The position numbers and the translations under genes were made by a program. From Rikenellaceae bacterium (GTDB taxonomy: Bacteria; Bacteroidota; Bacteroidia; Bacteroidales; Rikenellaceae): a stretch of 55,225 nt of DNA. Positions 17,347 to 26,584 of the stretch are shown piece after piece (within the stretch, counting starts at the first letter, position 1; every line of letters starts with the position of its first letter). The DNA is taken from contig JAJBVT010000048.1 in NCBI GenBank assembly GCA_020859685.1, positions 1 through 55,225 on the forward strand. Reading direction: 5' to 3'. Under the pieces are notes generated by a model. It was not told where the DNA came from, made no database searches, and worked only from the letters and a program-made list of their open reading frames with translations.

Positions 17347-18954
17347 TTAATTGGTTTTATCGACCGAGACACTGAACAGGCGGAGGTAACCCAACTGGTC
17401 GTGCATGGTGTTGGCCCCGCGGTCGGCTATGGAGTTTATCACATTTTTAATTGCCTCGCTTCCGGGATACTGGGCATATCCGAGTTCGAAAAGCGAAGGC
17501 AAGTCGTCGGCCTTGCCGATACGGTCGTCCTCGCCGGTGTAGTAACCGCCTTTAATACCGGCGTCGCCCGTTACGTAGAAGTCCGCGTAAAATTCGTATG
17601 GTAGACGGAGGTTCTCGCCGGAGGGCGCAGTGTAGGCAAACATATCTATGCCGTTGTTCTGGCAGGTGCGGGCCGCCATCGCGAGCATGGTCTGCGACAG
17701 GCTCGCATACTGAAGGCCCTTCAGCGGGGCAGTGTCGTGACGGTAACGGTCGTAAATCTCACCGGTCTGAACGGCCGGGGCACCGGCCCGCTCGCGGTGG
17801 TGCGGAGTATCGCCTTCCATAAAGATGACTCCGGCTATCAGCTCGTAAAAATCGCGGGGATTGTCGGGCGAGTCTATCGCGAACTGTACCAGTGAGGCAT
17901 CCTCGAGCACGTACCCTATGGTCAGCAGTCCCATCATATGGGCGACAAGGTGGTTCTGCCACTCCTGTTTATTGAAGTAGTCGTTATTGTGCCATGCGTT
18001 TATACTGGCCCGTATCTGCCTTTCGGTATTGCGGAACCACGCCACGATAACTTCGTCCTGCGCCGGGGATATGTATTCGGTGCCCTGCAGCATATCGTAG
18101 CATACGAAGAAGGGCCACATCACACGGGCGAGATACATCCCGGCGCCCGTCGATGGGTCCTCATCGGTGCCGCCTTCCGTACCTACCGGATACTCGACCG
18201 CCTTGCAGGCGTCGGCCCAGTCGTACATTATCTCGACGGCCTTGCGGGCATAGGAGTCTATAATCGCCTGGTGCTGCTCCTGAGTCTCATCGGCTCCCTT
18301 GACCCTGAGTGCGTGGGCCAGCACGAGGTTACGGGTGAGCGCAGCCGGGCCGCTCATCCTCTTATAGAGGGTCATGTTGTCGTCCGCGACACGTTTCTCG
18401 TCGTCCGTCACTGTTTTGGGATTGTACGTGAGGCCGCCGTCGGCGCGGATAAAGATGAAATCCACGGCGCGGTTCAGCGACGGGGCGGTACCGGCATAGT
18501 AGGTCGTGCTAATCTCCTCGAGCTGCTCGCGGGTGAACATCACCGACGGGTGGCGGAAGGTGATTTCGAGAATCTTGGCGTCCTGCTTCACCTGTACCGT
18601 CGCTTTGAGTGTACCCGATTCGATTTTGACAGACGCGGTTCGGGGTTCGTTGAGTTCGTTGGCTTCCACGCTCAGGGACAAGGTGCCGTTTTTGCTTCCC
18701 GAGGTGGCACTGGTGAAGGCTATCCAGTCGCGGTCTTCGCCGTCGACGGTCAGTTCGGCGGTCCAGTCGCCGGTGCAGATAAACTGTATGGTCAGGTTTT
18801 CGCTGCCCGTATAGGCAACCTGCATCAGGTCGTCCGTTACGACACTCAGTTCGGGGTCGGCGACCTTTTTTTCTTCCGAGTCGTCGCAAGAAAAGGTCAG
18901 AGCCGCGACGGCCGACATGGCCAGTGCGACAATAAAAAGTTTTCCGGTTTTCAT
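17347..18954 (-). CDS. BACON-domain lipoprotein with alginate-lyase-like domain
   Basis: 535 residues. The lipobox ends at Cys23 in LTFSCDD, predicting an outer-membrane lipoprotein. Residues about 35-130 form a BACON domain (NLTIQFICTGDWTAEL, ASVKIESGTLKATVQVKQD), a carbohydrate- or mucin-associated spacer domain of Bacteroidetes. The remainder has the helical toroid pattern of the alginate-lyase family (PF05426 type): HPSVMFTREQLEEI, NDYFNKQEWQNH, then GEIYDRYRHD and GLQYASLSQ. Conserved Asn, His, Arg and Tyr in these blocks are the usual catalytic set. It is the last gene of the SusC-SusD-GH105 operon and is homologous to the interrupted gene immediately upstream. Likely a uronic-acid-directed surface lyase; polymer specificity is unknown. 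Confidence 0.8.
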   Translation of the reverse strand: MKTGKLFIVALAMSAVAALTFSCDDSEEKKVADPELSVVTDDLMQVAYTGSENLTIQFICTGDWTAELTVDGEDRDWIAFTSATSGSKNGTLSLSVEANELNEPRTASVKIESGTLKATVQVKQDAKILEITFRHPSVMFTREQLEEISTTYYAGTAPSLNRAVDFIFIRADGGLTYNPKTVTDDEKRVADDNMTLYKRMSGPAALTRNLVLAHALRVKGADETQEQHQAIIDSYARKAVEIMYDWADACKAVEYPVGTEGGTDEDPSTGAGMYLARVMWPFFVCYDMLQGTEYISPAQDEVIVAWFRNTERQIRASINAWHNNDYFNKQEWQNHLVAHMMGLLTIGYVLEDASLVQFAIDSPDNPRDFYELIAGVIFMEGDTPHHRERAGAPAVQTGEIYDRYRHDTAPLKGLQYASLSQTMLAMAARTCQNNGIDMFAYTAPSGENLRLPYEFYADFYVTGDAGIKGGYYTGEDDRIGKADDLPSLFELGYAQYPGSEAIKNVINSIADRGANTMHDQLGYLRLFSVSVDKTN

Positions 18955-19012
18955 TTTAGTTATTGTTTTGGGTTTGTATTTATATTATTTGACGTATATC
19001 CGGGACGCCACT

Positions 19013-20254
19013 TCAACGGCCGTGGGTGAGGGTTACGGGACCGAGCAGGTGGAGTGTCATACTCCCCCGTTCGTTGGCTCCGAGCACCCGACGGAATTTC
19101 ACTTCGTCCGGGAACCGGCATGCCGCCACCTCCCAAAGGCAAAAGGTGGCAGTATCGTTGGAATTTATCCGGTCGTCTTCACCCGCGTAGAATCCGCTTT
19201 TAATCAAGGTCGTTTTTTCGATGTAAAAGTCGGCATAGTACATCAGCGGAAGGATTATGCCCTCTCCCGAGGGAGCGGTCCAGCCGTAGAGGTCGGCCCC
19301 GTTGAGGCGTCCCATTTCGCCGAGGGTGACCAGAATCGCCGAGCTGAGACCGCAGTACTGAAGGCCGCGGCCGGGAAGGGTAACATAGTCGCCGTAATGG
19401 CCGCCGAGGCTGAAATGGCGGTAACGGTCCATAATCTCCCCGTCCGCAGGCGGGATTTCGACCGGCTCGCGGTAGTAGGGACTCTGGCCCTCCATCAGGA
19501 TTATCCCCTCGATAAGGTCGAGTGCGTCGCGGCTGTTGAGTTCGCAGTCCACAGCATACTGAACCAACTCCTCATCCCGCAGGATAATACCCATCGACAT
19601 CAGGCCGAGCACGTCGGCGGCGATATGGTTCTGGAAGTATTGACGGTCGAACCAGTCGTTCTCCTCCCATCACCGGGCGCCTTCACGGACGTGCGGTACC
19701 AGAGTCCGAAGCCAGCCGCAGAACCGGCTCCGGGTGGTCTCCGGGACCTGTCCTGCTGCACATAGCAGGTCGAAGGCGTAGAGGAACGGAAAAGTGGCCC
19801 GGGCCACCTCCATACCGGTGTTCGGGTAGCGGACCGCCGGGTCGAACGAGGCTCCCGGGAGGGGGTCCGGAGCGAGCCAGCATTCGATAATGCGCAGCGC
19901 CATGCGGGAGTACCTCTCCTCGCCCGATATATGGTAGGCTATCGCCAGGTCGCGGGCGAGGCCGCCGTCGCGGGTGGCGGCAAGGTAGTAGTCGTGGCTG
20001 TTATCGCCCGTATAGACGGAAGCCTGCCAACCGGGCCGGAAGCACTCCTCCAGCTGCCGCTGCAACTCCTGCCAACTGCCACACCACGGCTCCCTGCCCG
20101 AGAGCGCGTTTTCCCGCATAAGGGCGATATCTTCCGCGGAGAGCACCAGTCGCGGGTGATTTTCCGGGATACTTACCGTCACCCTATCCCGGGCCGGAAC
20201 GGCCGTTACAAAACACAAGAGGATAGTCGTCAAGGCAAGAGTAAGTAATTTCAT
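19013..20254 (-). pseudogene. alginate-lyase-like gene with one in-frame TGA
   Basis: A 413-codon frame (ATG at 20254) with a signal peptide ending near TAVPA. HPRLVLSAEDIALM starts an alginate-lyase-like domain without a BACON domain. Codon 195 (19672-19670) is TGA, between REGAR and WEENDWFDRQYFQNH. Both sides are in the same frame and both align with the paralogue at 17347-18954, whose matching block is INAWHNNDYFNKQEWQNH, so the stop falls inside a conserved catalytic region. The start codon shares ATGA with the GH105 stop, so the two were coupled. A single CGA-to-TGA change would explain it. Alternatives are a base error or readthrough. If real, the enzyme is lost. Confidence 0.85.
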
Positions 20255-21453
20255 AGCCGTCCGGAATTAATATATTCGACAATCTCAGCACCGGCCAGGG
20301 CGAGGGCGGCGGTACCGTATACCTCGTTTTTATCGGCGGTGATGTTCTCCGGCGCATCGCCGATTGGCTGTACCCAGCCGAGTTTACCGCCCGGGTGGAC
20401 CGCCTCGACCATAGCCGTCCAGGCCTTTACGGCATGGGGCAAATAGGTCTCCCGGTCGAGCACCCCGTTGTTCAGGCCCCACCAGAGAGCATAGGTGTAG
20501 AATCCGGTGGCGCTCGTCTCGGGCGACGGGTAAGACTCCGGGTCGAGAAGGCTGGTGTGCCAGTATCCGCGGGCATCCTGAAGCGTGACGATTCGCGACA
20601 TCATATCTGCGAACAGGGACAGGTACTTTTCCCGCGACGGATAATCCTCCGGAAGCAGGTCCACCAGCCGGGCTATGGCCGCTGCGACCCAGCCGTTCCC
20701 CCGGCCCCAGAAAACCTTGGCCCCGTTGGCCTCCCGCATCGCCACGAACCGGGTGTCGCGGTAGAAAAGCCTCTCCTCCGGGTCGTACAGTTCGGCGGTG
20801 GTGCGCCAGAACTCCCGGTCCATAAATTCGCGGTACTCGTCCTTACCCGTAATATTGGCGATGAGGGCATAGGTTGGTGCGGCCATGTAGAGGGCGTCGC
20901 ACCAGCACCACCGCTCCTGATTCTGGGCCTGATAGAAGTCGAGCGTCTCCAGTTCGGGGTAATATTTCATCTGGTAGTCGAGCCGTTCGATAGTGGGTGT
21001 GATTATTTTCCAGCCTCCGCGCAGCTCTTCGAGCTGGCCCTGAAAGTCGGTAATTGTGTCGATTATGTACTGCGGCTGCGGATTCTCAAGATAGAGGTTG
21101 GCATATAGCATCGACACGGCGATATCATTGGCCGGGTTCAGGGTGCGGGGTGCGGGGAGGTAGTCGCAATCCGCGGCTATTGTGCGCAGACGTTCACGGA
21201 AGCCACGGCTGTCGTCGGTGAGGGTCCATTCGGCCACCGCGCTCAGGAATACGCCGTCGGCCCACCCCGTGTGGCGCGGGTTGTAAACCTCGCGGCCCTG
21301 CTCGGGCATATTGTCGAGCTGCCAGCCCACGGCGTCGTTCACCACCCGGACGACCGCCTCCACGGTCAGCCCGGCAGAATATCGTTCCGTCTTACCGCCC
21401 GTGCATGCGGGAAGCAGGGCGGCAAGTACTAATATATGTAATGTCTTCTTCAT
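20251..21453 (-). CDS. GH105 unsaturated rhamnogalacturonyl hydrolase
   Basis: 400 residues with a lipobox ending at Cys17 (LLPAC). The (alpha/alpha)6 barrel of GH105 is shown by HTGWADGVFLS and by RWCWCDALYMAAP, where Asp186 matches the catalytic Asp143 of YteR. EANGAKVFWGRGNGWV and ETSATGFYTYALWW are also typical. The enzyme hydrates and releases the 4,5-unsaturated galacturonyl residue left at the non-reducing end by rhamnogalacturonan lyases. It therefore completes the reaction begun by the PL26-type lyase in this locus. It sits 33 bases after SusD, and its stop overlaps the next gene start (ATGA). A lipid anchor places it facing the periplasm or the cell surface. Confidence 0.92.
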   Translation of the reverse strand: MKKTLHILVLAALLPACTGGKTERYSAGLTVEAVVRVVNDAVGWQLDNMPEQGREVYNPRHTGWADGVFLSAVAEWTLTDDSRGFRERLRTIAADCDYLPAPRTLNPANDIAVSMLYANLYLENPQPQYIIDTITDFQGQLEELRGGWKIITPTIERLDYQMKYYPELETLDFYQAQNQERWCWCDALYMAAPTYALIANITGKDEYREFMDREFWRTTAELYDPEERLFYRDTRFVAMREANGAKVFWGRGNGWVAAAIARLVDLLPEDYPSREKYLSLFADMMSRIVTLQDARGYWHTSLLDPESYPSPETSATGFYTYALWWGLNNGVLDRETYLPHAVKAWTAMVEAVHPGGKLGWVQPIGDAPENITADKNEVYGTAALALAGAEIVEYINSGRL

Positions 21454-21486
21454 TTTTATATTCGGGTCAGGTTTACCGTAAAGCGT

Positions 21487-23199
21487 TTACCAGCCCGGGT
21501 TGTTGGGCAGTAACGCAGGATTGTTGATTGTCTCCTCGGAGGGAATCGGCCAAAGGTTGTTTCGGCTCGGAAAACTACGGGCCATAAGGGTCGCCCCGGT
21601 GATTTCGGTCTCCCGGCGGCCGTCGAGCAGCTCCTCGGCCTTTCCCCAGCGGCGCAGGTCGCTGAAGCGGTGGCCTTCTCCGGCCAGCTCCACGGCCCTC
21701 TCGTGCATGATGCGGCGAGCCATCTCGTCCTTAGAGTCGACCCGGAGCCATGCCGGACCGCTGTTGAGAGCGGGCATACCGGTCGACGGCCTAGCCCGCA
21801 CTTTGTTCAGTTCGTAGACGGCTTTATCGAGCTGGCCGTTCTCATTATAGGCTTCGGCGAGCATCAGCAGCACGTCGGCAAAGCGGATTATCGAGAAGTT
21901 GACGGGCAGGTGGCGGCGGTCGGTCAAGAGGCCGTCCATATCGCCCTCGGGGACAAACTTGCGATAGAGATAGGTATTCCATCCGCGGCCCTGTATAAAA
22001 CCGTTCGCGGCGGTAACCCCGGCGGCAATGGCATAAATCTGATTAAGCGGCTCCTCGCCGACATATCCCAGATAGTAGGAGTAAGGCACAATAAGCGACT
22101 GCATCAGGCGCGGGTCGCGGCCGCGGTAGATGCTTCCGAGCAGGGCGGTATCGGGAACGGCGGCAAAGTCCGTAAGTTCGGTGTTGAGCGTAGCCCGGAA
22201 AGCGTTCATCTTAATGTTGTCGTCCGCATTGAAGCCGGGGATGAAGTCGTCCCAGTCGAATGGACGGCCGTCCAGCATCTCGTAGCTGTCGGCCAGGTCG
22301 ACCGACGGCATACAGGTCTGCCGACCGCTTCCGTAGGTTCCGCGTGTGCCGTATATCAACGGGAACTCCATCCCGTACTGTGAGCCGATACTGCTCTTGT
22401 TCTGAATTGCGAACACCTCCTCGCGGTTGCCCGGGATAGGCCCGGCCGTCTGGAACAGTGCATTGTAATCCGGGTAAAGTTCGTAGCCGTAGGCGTGGGT
22501 TTTATCGTAGACTATCTCCTCGAAGTCGGCTATGGCCGCGGTCCATTGCCGCGTATAGAGGTGGGCTTTGCCGCGAAGGGCGTAGGCCGAGCCTTTTGTG
22601 GCCCTGCCGTAATCGGAAGAGGGCCATTCGAGCGGCAAGAGGTCGATGGCTCAGGTAAGGTCCTGTTTTATAAAGTCCCAGCACTCCTCGGCCGTGTTGC
22701 GCGGAAGGAGCATCTCCATGAATTTTTCGGAGATATCCCACGACTCGTCGTAAAGCGGGACGCTGCCGAATAGGTCCGTAAGGTGAAAATAGTAGAGCGC
22801 CCGCAGGAAATACACCTCCCCGAGAATCTGTGATTTCACCGCCTCGTCTATGTCCATACCCGGGACCTTATTAAGCACGGTATTGGCCCGGTGGACACCG
22901 TCCCAAGTGTCCTGCCAGTTACTTACCAGGAAATCCTCGGTGGCGGTGTAGGTGCCGATTTCGAGCGGGCTGGCCGGGCCGTGCGCTATGTCCGAATAGG
23001 TATCCAGAAGGGGCATGTAACCGAACGCGCCCTGTTCCCTCATCTGGGCATACACGCCCATGACGGCCCGTTTTGCGTCCTGCTCGGTCTGCCAAAAGTT
23101 GCCTTCGGCCACCGAGTCGTACGGGGCGGTATCGAGGTCGAAGCAGGAGGTGAGCAGGGTGGCCGCAAGGAACATCGTTATGTATTGTCTCATTTTCAT
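21487..23199 (-). pseudogene. SusD-like nutrient-binding lipoprotein with one in-frame TGA
   Basis: A 570-codon frame. The N-terminus has a lipobox (LLTSCFD) and the SusD/RagB start (YDSVAEGNFWQTEQDAKRA), with tetratricopeptide-like helices in the middle. The C-terminus has HERAVELAGEGHRFSDLRRWG and ends in NNPGW, as SusD proteins usually do. Codon 183 (22653-22651) is TGA, between FIKQDLT and AIDLLPLEW, a conserved helix where homologues usually read DLT-x-AI-x-LLP. Both halves are in the same frame. SusD caps SusC and captures glycans at the surface; truncation at 182 residues would abolish this. It follows SusC by 13 bases. One transition (for example CGA to TGA) accounts for it; base error or readthrough are alternatives. 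Confidence 0.88.
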
Positions 23200-23212
23200 A
23201 TCTGGTGCGGTC

Positions 23213-26200
23213 TTAAAAATTGAGGTTGATGCCGAATACGAACTGTTTAAGTGTCGGGTAGGTGGTACCGCTCACCTCCGGGTCGATACCCCGGTAACCG
23301 GTGAAGGTGAACAGGTTCTCGCCGCTGAAGTATACTCTGAGTGAGGATATCCCTATGGCTTCGGTCAATCGCCAGGGAACGGTATACCCTATCTGGATGT
23401 TTTTAAGCCTCATATAGGACTTATCCTCGACCCAGAAGTCGCTCGGCTGGTTGTTTATCTTATGGGTGGAGGTGAGCAGCCTCGGGTAGCGGGCGTCGGT
23501 CATTCCTTCGCGCCAGGCGCCTTCGGCCACCGCCCGGTTGATAACAGAGCCGTAGTCGATATAACCCATGTGGAATTTATCGTTCCAGAGGACCTTCATA
23601 CCCTGTGTTCCCTGAAAGAGTACCGAAAGGTCGAAATTGCGGAACTCCCCTCCCAGTTGAATGCCGTAGGTCACAAGCGGCGTATTGCCGTTACCTACCG
23701 TGTACCGGTCGTTTTCGTCGATTATGCCGTCGCCGTTCAGGTCCTTGTAGAGGAAGTCGCCGTAAGTCGGGGTGCCGAAGGCGGCGAAGGGATTCTTCCT
23801 CATTCCGGTTTCGGGGTCGAGGGGAGCGTTCTTGATAATCTGCTGTACCAGCATCATATCGTCTTCGGTCTGGATAATCCGGTCGACGGCAAGCACATAC
23901 TGCACGTTGATGGGATATCCCTCTTTAATCATATTGGTACCGCTTATATTGGCCTCATCACCCTTGAATTTCATCACCCGGTTACGGACGTGCGAGACGT
24001 TTCCACCGACGTGGTAACCGAACTCACCGACCTTGTCCTGCCACCGCATCGAAAATTCGATACCCCGGTTGCGCACCCGGGCGGAGTTCTGCGTGGGGAT
24101 AGATACCGTACCTACCAGCAGCGGGGCCGGGAGTTCTATCAGGATATTGCGGGTATCTTTATTAAATATATCCACCGTACCGCTGAGCCTCGACCGGAAA
24201 AACCCGAAGTCGATACCCACGTTGGTTACATAGGTGGTCTCCCACGTAAGCGCGGAGTTGGCAAGCGCAAGACGGGCCACTCCCTCCGCCAGCGAATTGC
24301 CGAGGATGTAGTTACTTTGCGAATAGACCGACTGGTATTCGTAATTTCCGACCGAGTTATTACCCAGCGAACCCCACGACGCGCGGACCTTCAACATGTC
24401 GAGCCACACGTAGTGCCGCAGGAATTCTTCCTGTTCCATGCGCCACCCCGCCGAAAACGAGGGGAATATACCCCAGCGGCCCGACCCGGCGGCAAACCTC
24501 GAAGAACCGTCGGCCCGTACATTTGCTTCGAACAGGTATTTATCGTCCCATGCCAGATTAATGCGGCCGAAGTAGGAGCGCATCACCCAGTCGGAGGCGG
24601 TGCCGGTGGCCGCCGAGGAGCCGGTGGCCGCGTTTATGACTCCGAGCCGGTCCTCCAACAGGTCGTACCGGGTAGCTTCGAACCAGCGGGTTTTATACTT
24701 CTCCTGACTGGCCCCGGCCAGCAGGTTCATGGTAAGGCGCGGTGCGATATCGAGGTCGTATCGCGCCACAAGGTCCATCATTATCCGTTTATCGGCGGTA
24801 TTGCGGTTGCGGACGTAGGTGTTGCCGCTGCGGGCGTAGACTACGGTATTGGTACGGAAGCTCCACAGATCGTCGTAGCGCGGGGTCTCCTCTTCGAGCG
24901 TATTGGCGTACCGGTAGTTCAGAGCCCCTTCCACCGAGAGGTTCTCCAGAAGGGAGACCTGCGCGGTGAACCGGCCGCTGAAATCGTTTCCCTTTATGGT
25001 TCCCACACGGTTATTAATAAGGTAAAGCGGGCTGTGGGTCTGTGCGTTCTCCTCGGGATTCTCTATACCGCCGTAGCGGCCGTCCTTCGAACGGTAGACT
25101 ATACCCGGCGTACCGATGGCGTCGAACATCGAACTCATATACTTGGAGCCCATCTCCGCATTGCCGGTCTTTCCGCTGACGTTAATGCCCAGCTTCAGCC
25201 AGCCTGTGACCTGAGCGGCGATATTGACCCGCGCCGTATAGCGTTTATAGGTGGAATTTTCCACGATTCCGGGATTGTCGAGGTATCCGAGCGAACCGAA
25301 AAGCGACATTCCTTTGGACCCGGCCGAGAACGACAGGTCATGGTTGTGCGTAAGTCCGGTATCGAATATCTCCTTCGTCTAGTCGGTATTCGGGTACAGC
25401 TCCGGATTTCCGGGATTGTCACGCCACAGTTTTATCATCTCGTCGGAGTACTGCTGCTTGGCCGACCGGTCTGTATTGTAGAGGGCCTCGTTGTAGTACT
25501 CCATATAGTCCGCGTAATTGTTCACCGTTTTTATTACGTTGGACGGGCGTGTAACCGATGCGTAACCGTTGTAGCTGAGGGTGAACCGGCCTTCCCGACC
25601 CTGCCGTGTAGTTACGAGAATGACACCGTTGGCCGCCCGTGACCCGTAGATAGCAGAAGAGGAGGCATCCTTGAGTACGGTTATAGTCTCCACGTCGTGT
25701 GCGTTAACGTCGCCGAGGTTGCCCTCGACACCGTCGATTATAACGAGCGGCGAGGAATCGTTGAGCGTGCCGCGGCCGCGGACCATCAGGGTAGCCCCGT
25801 CGGAGTTCGGCCGCCCGGTATTCTGGTTTACATACAGCCCCGGGCTTAGGCCGGAGAGGGCTGAGGAGAGGTTTGTGACGGGACGGCCGCCGGTAACCTC
25901 ACCCATATTCAGTGCCGAGACCGCGCCCGTAAGGTTTACCTTTTTCTGCACGGCGTAGCCCACCACCACAACATCGTCGATGGCCCGGGCTTCCTCTTCG
26001 AGAGTCACGACGGTACCGTCCAGCTCCGAAACCGGAATCTCGCGCGGCGCGTAACCCAGATAGAACACAGAAACGGTGCCGCCCGGTGCCGCCGTAAGAC
26101 GGAAAAAGCCGTCGGCGCCCGTGGACGTGCCGCGTGTGGTGCCCTGCTCGGCGAGGCTGACGCCAACCAGCGGCTGGCCGCTCCGGTCGACCACGCGGCC

Positions 26201-26320
26201 GGATACGGTCACCAGCCCTTCCTGCGCAGTGACCGTAAGGCAGGTACCTACGGTAACCGCCAGAGCCAGCAGTAAGGAGAAAAGAGTGCCGGGTCTGAAT
26301 TTGTAAAGTTTTATGTCCAT
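23213..26320 (-). pseudogene. SusC-like TonB-dependent transporter with one in-frame TAG
   Basis: A 1035-codon frame from the ATG at 26320. An in-frame upstream extension to 26449 is rejected because the -7 element lies at 26447-26454. It has a signal peptide, an N-terminal carboxypeptidase-like domain (VSGRVVDRSGQPLVGV), a plug (LVIIDGVEGNLGDVN, VLKDASSSAIYGSRAANGVI) and a C-terminal barrel ending in FGINLNF. Codon 314 (25381-25379) is TAG in YPNTD-stop-TKEIFDTGLTHNH. SusC homologues have Trp here (NTDW), so TGG-to-TAG is the likely change. The frame is otherwise open throughout. As written, the protein would stop just after the plug and no importer would form. Readthrough or a base error cannot be excluded. 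Confidence 0.88.
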
Positions 26321-26446
26321 AATAGAAGGTTTTTGTTCGGTCAGTAGTAAGAGGAGGTGTCTTTCCCCGTGGCGTGCGGCATAGTCGCCCTTGTCGGGTC
26401 TACCTTTATAATGGTGTCCGGGCCGCGGTTTTATCCTGTCCTGATA

Positions 26447-26454
26447 CAAATTTA
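26447..26454 (-). promoter_or_regulatory. -7 element of the susC operon
   Basis: TAAATTTG on the minus strand matches TAnnTTTG exactly; no clear -33 TTG is present, consistent with activator dependence. The predicted leader is about 120 bases, typical of susC genes. The intergenic space to the divergent regulator (26321-26584) would hold the regulator's site, but no clear repeat is visible. Confidence 0.5.
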
Positions 26455-26553
26455 TCCTTAAAACAGACGGGCCATTAGGTAATATTCGTCAGAAGTTTCG
26501 TCGAAAATGTTCACCTGCCCGCCCGACGATGCCTTTTTCACACCGTTATTTTA

Positions 26554-26561
26554 TAGCTTTG
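26554..26561 (+). promoter_or_regulatory. -7 element of the hybrid two-component gene
   Basis: TAGCTTTG matches TAnnTTTG. It lies downstream of the first in-frame ATG (26507) and 23 bases before the ATG at 26585, which supports the latter as the start. Confidence 0.5.
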
Positions 26562-26584
26562 TCTATAACCTCAACCATTACACG

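Noticed and set aside
23462-25642. 726-codon open frame opposite susC
   Set aside because: It runs through the codon positions of the SusC barrel and has no family features. The SusC reading is convincing on both sides of the TAG.
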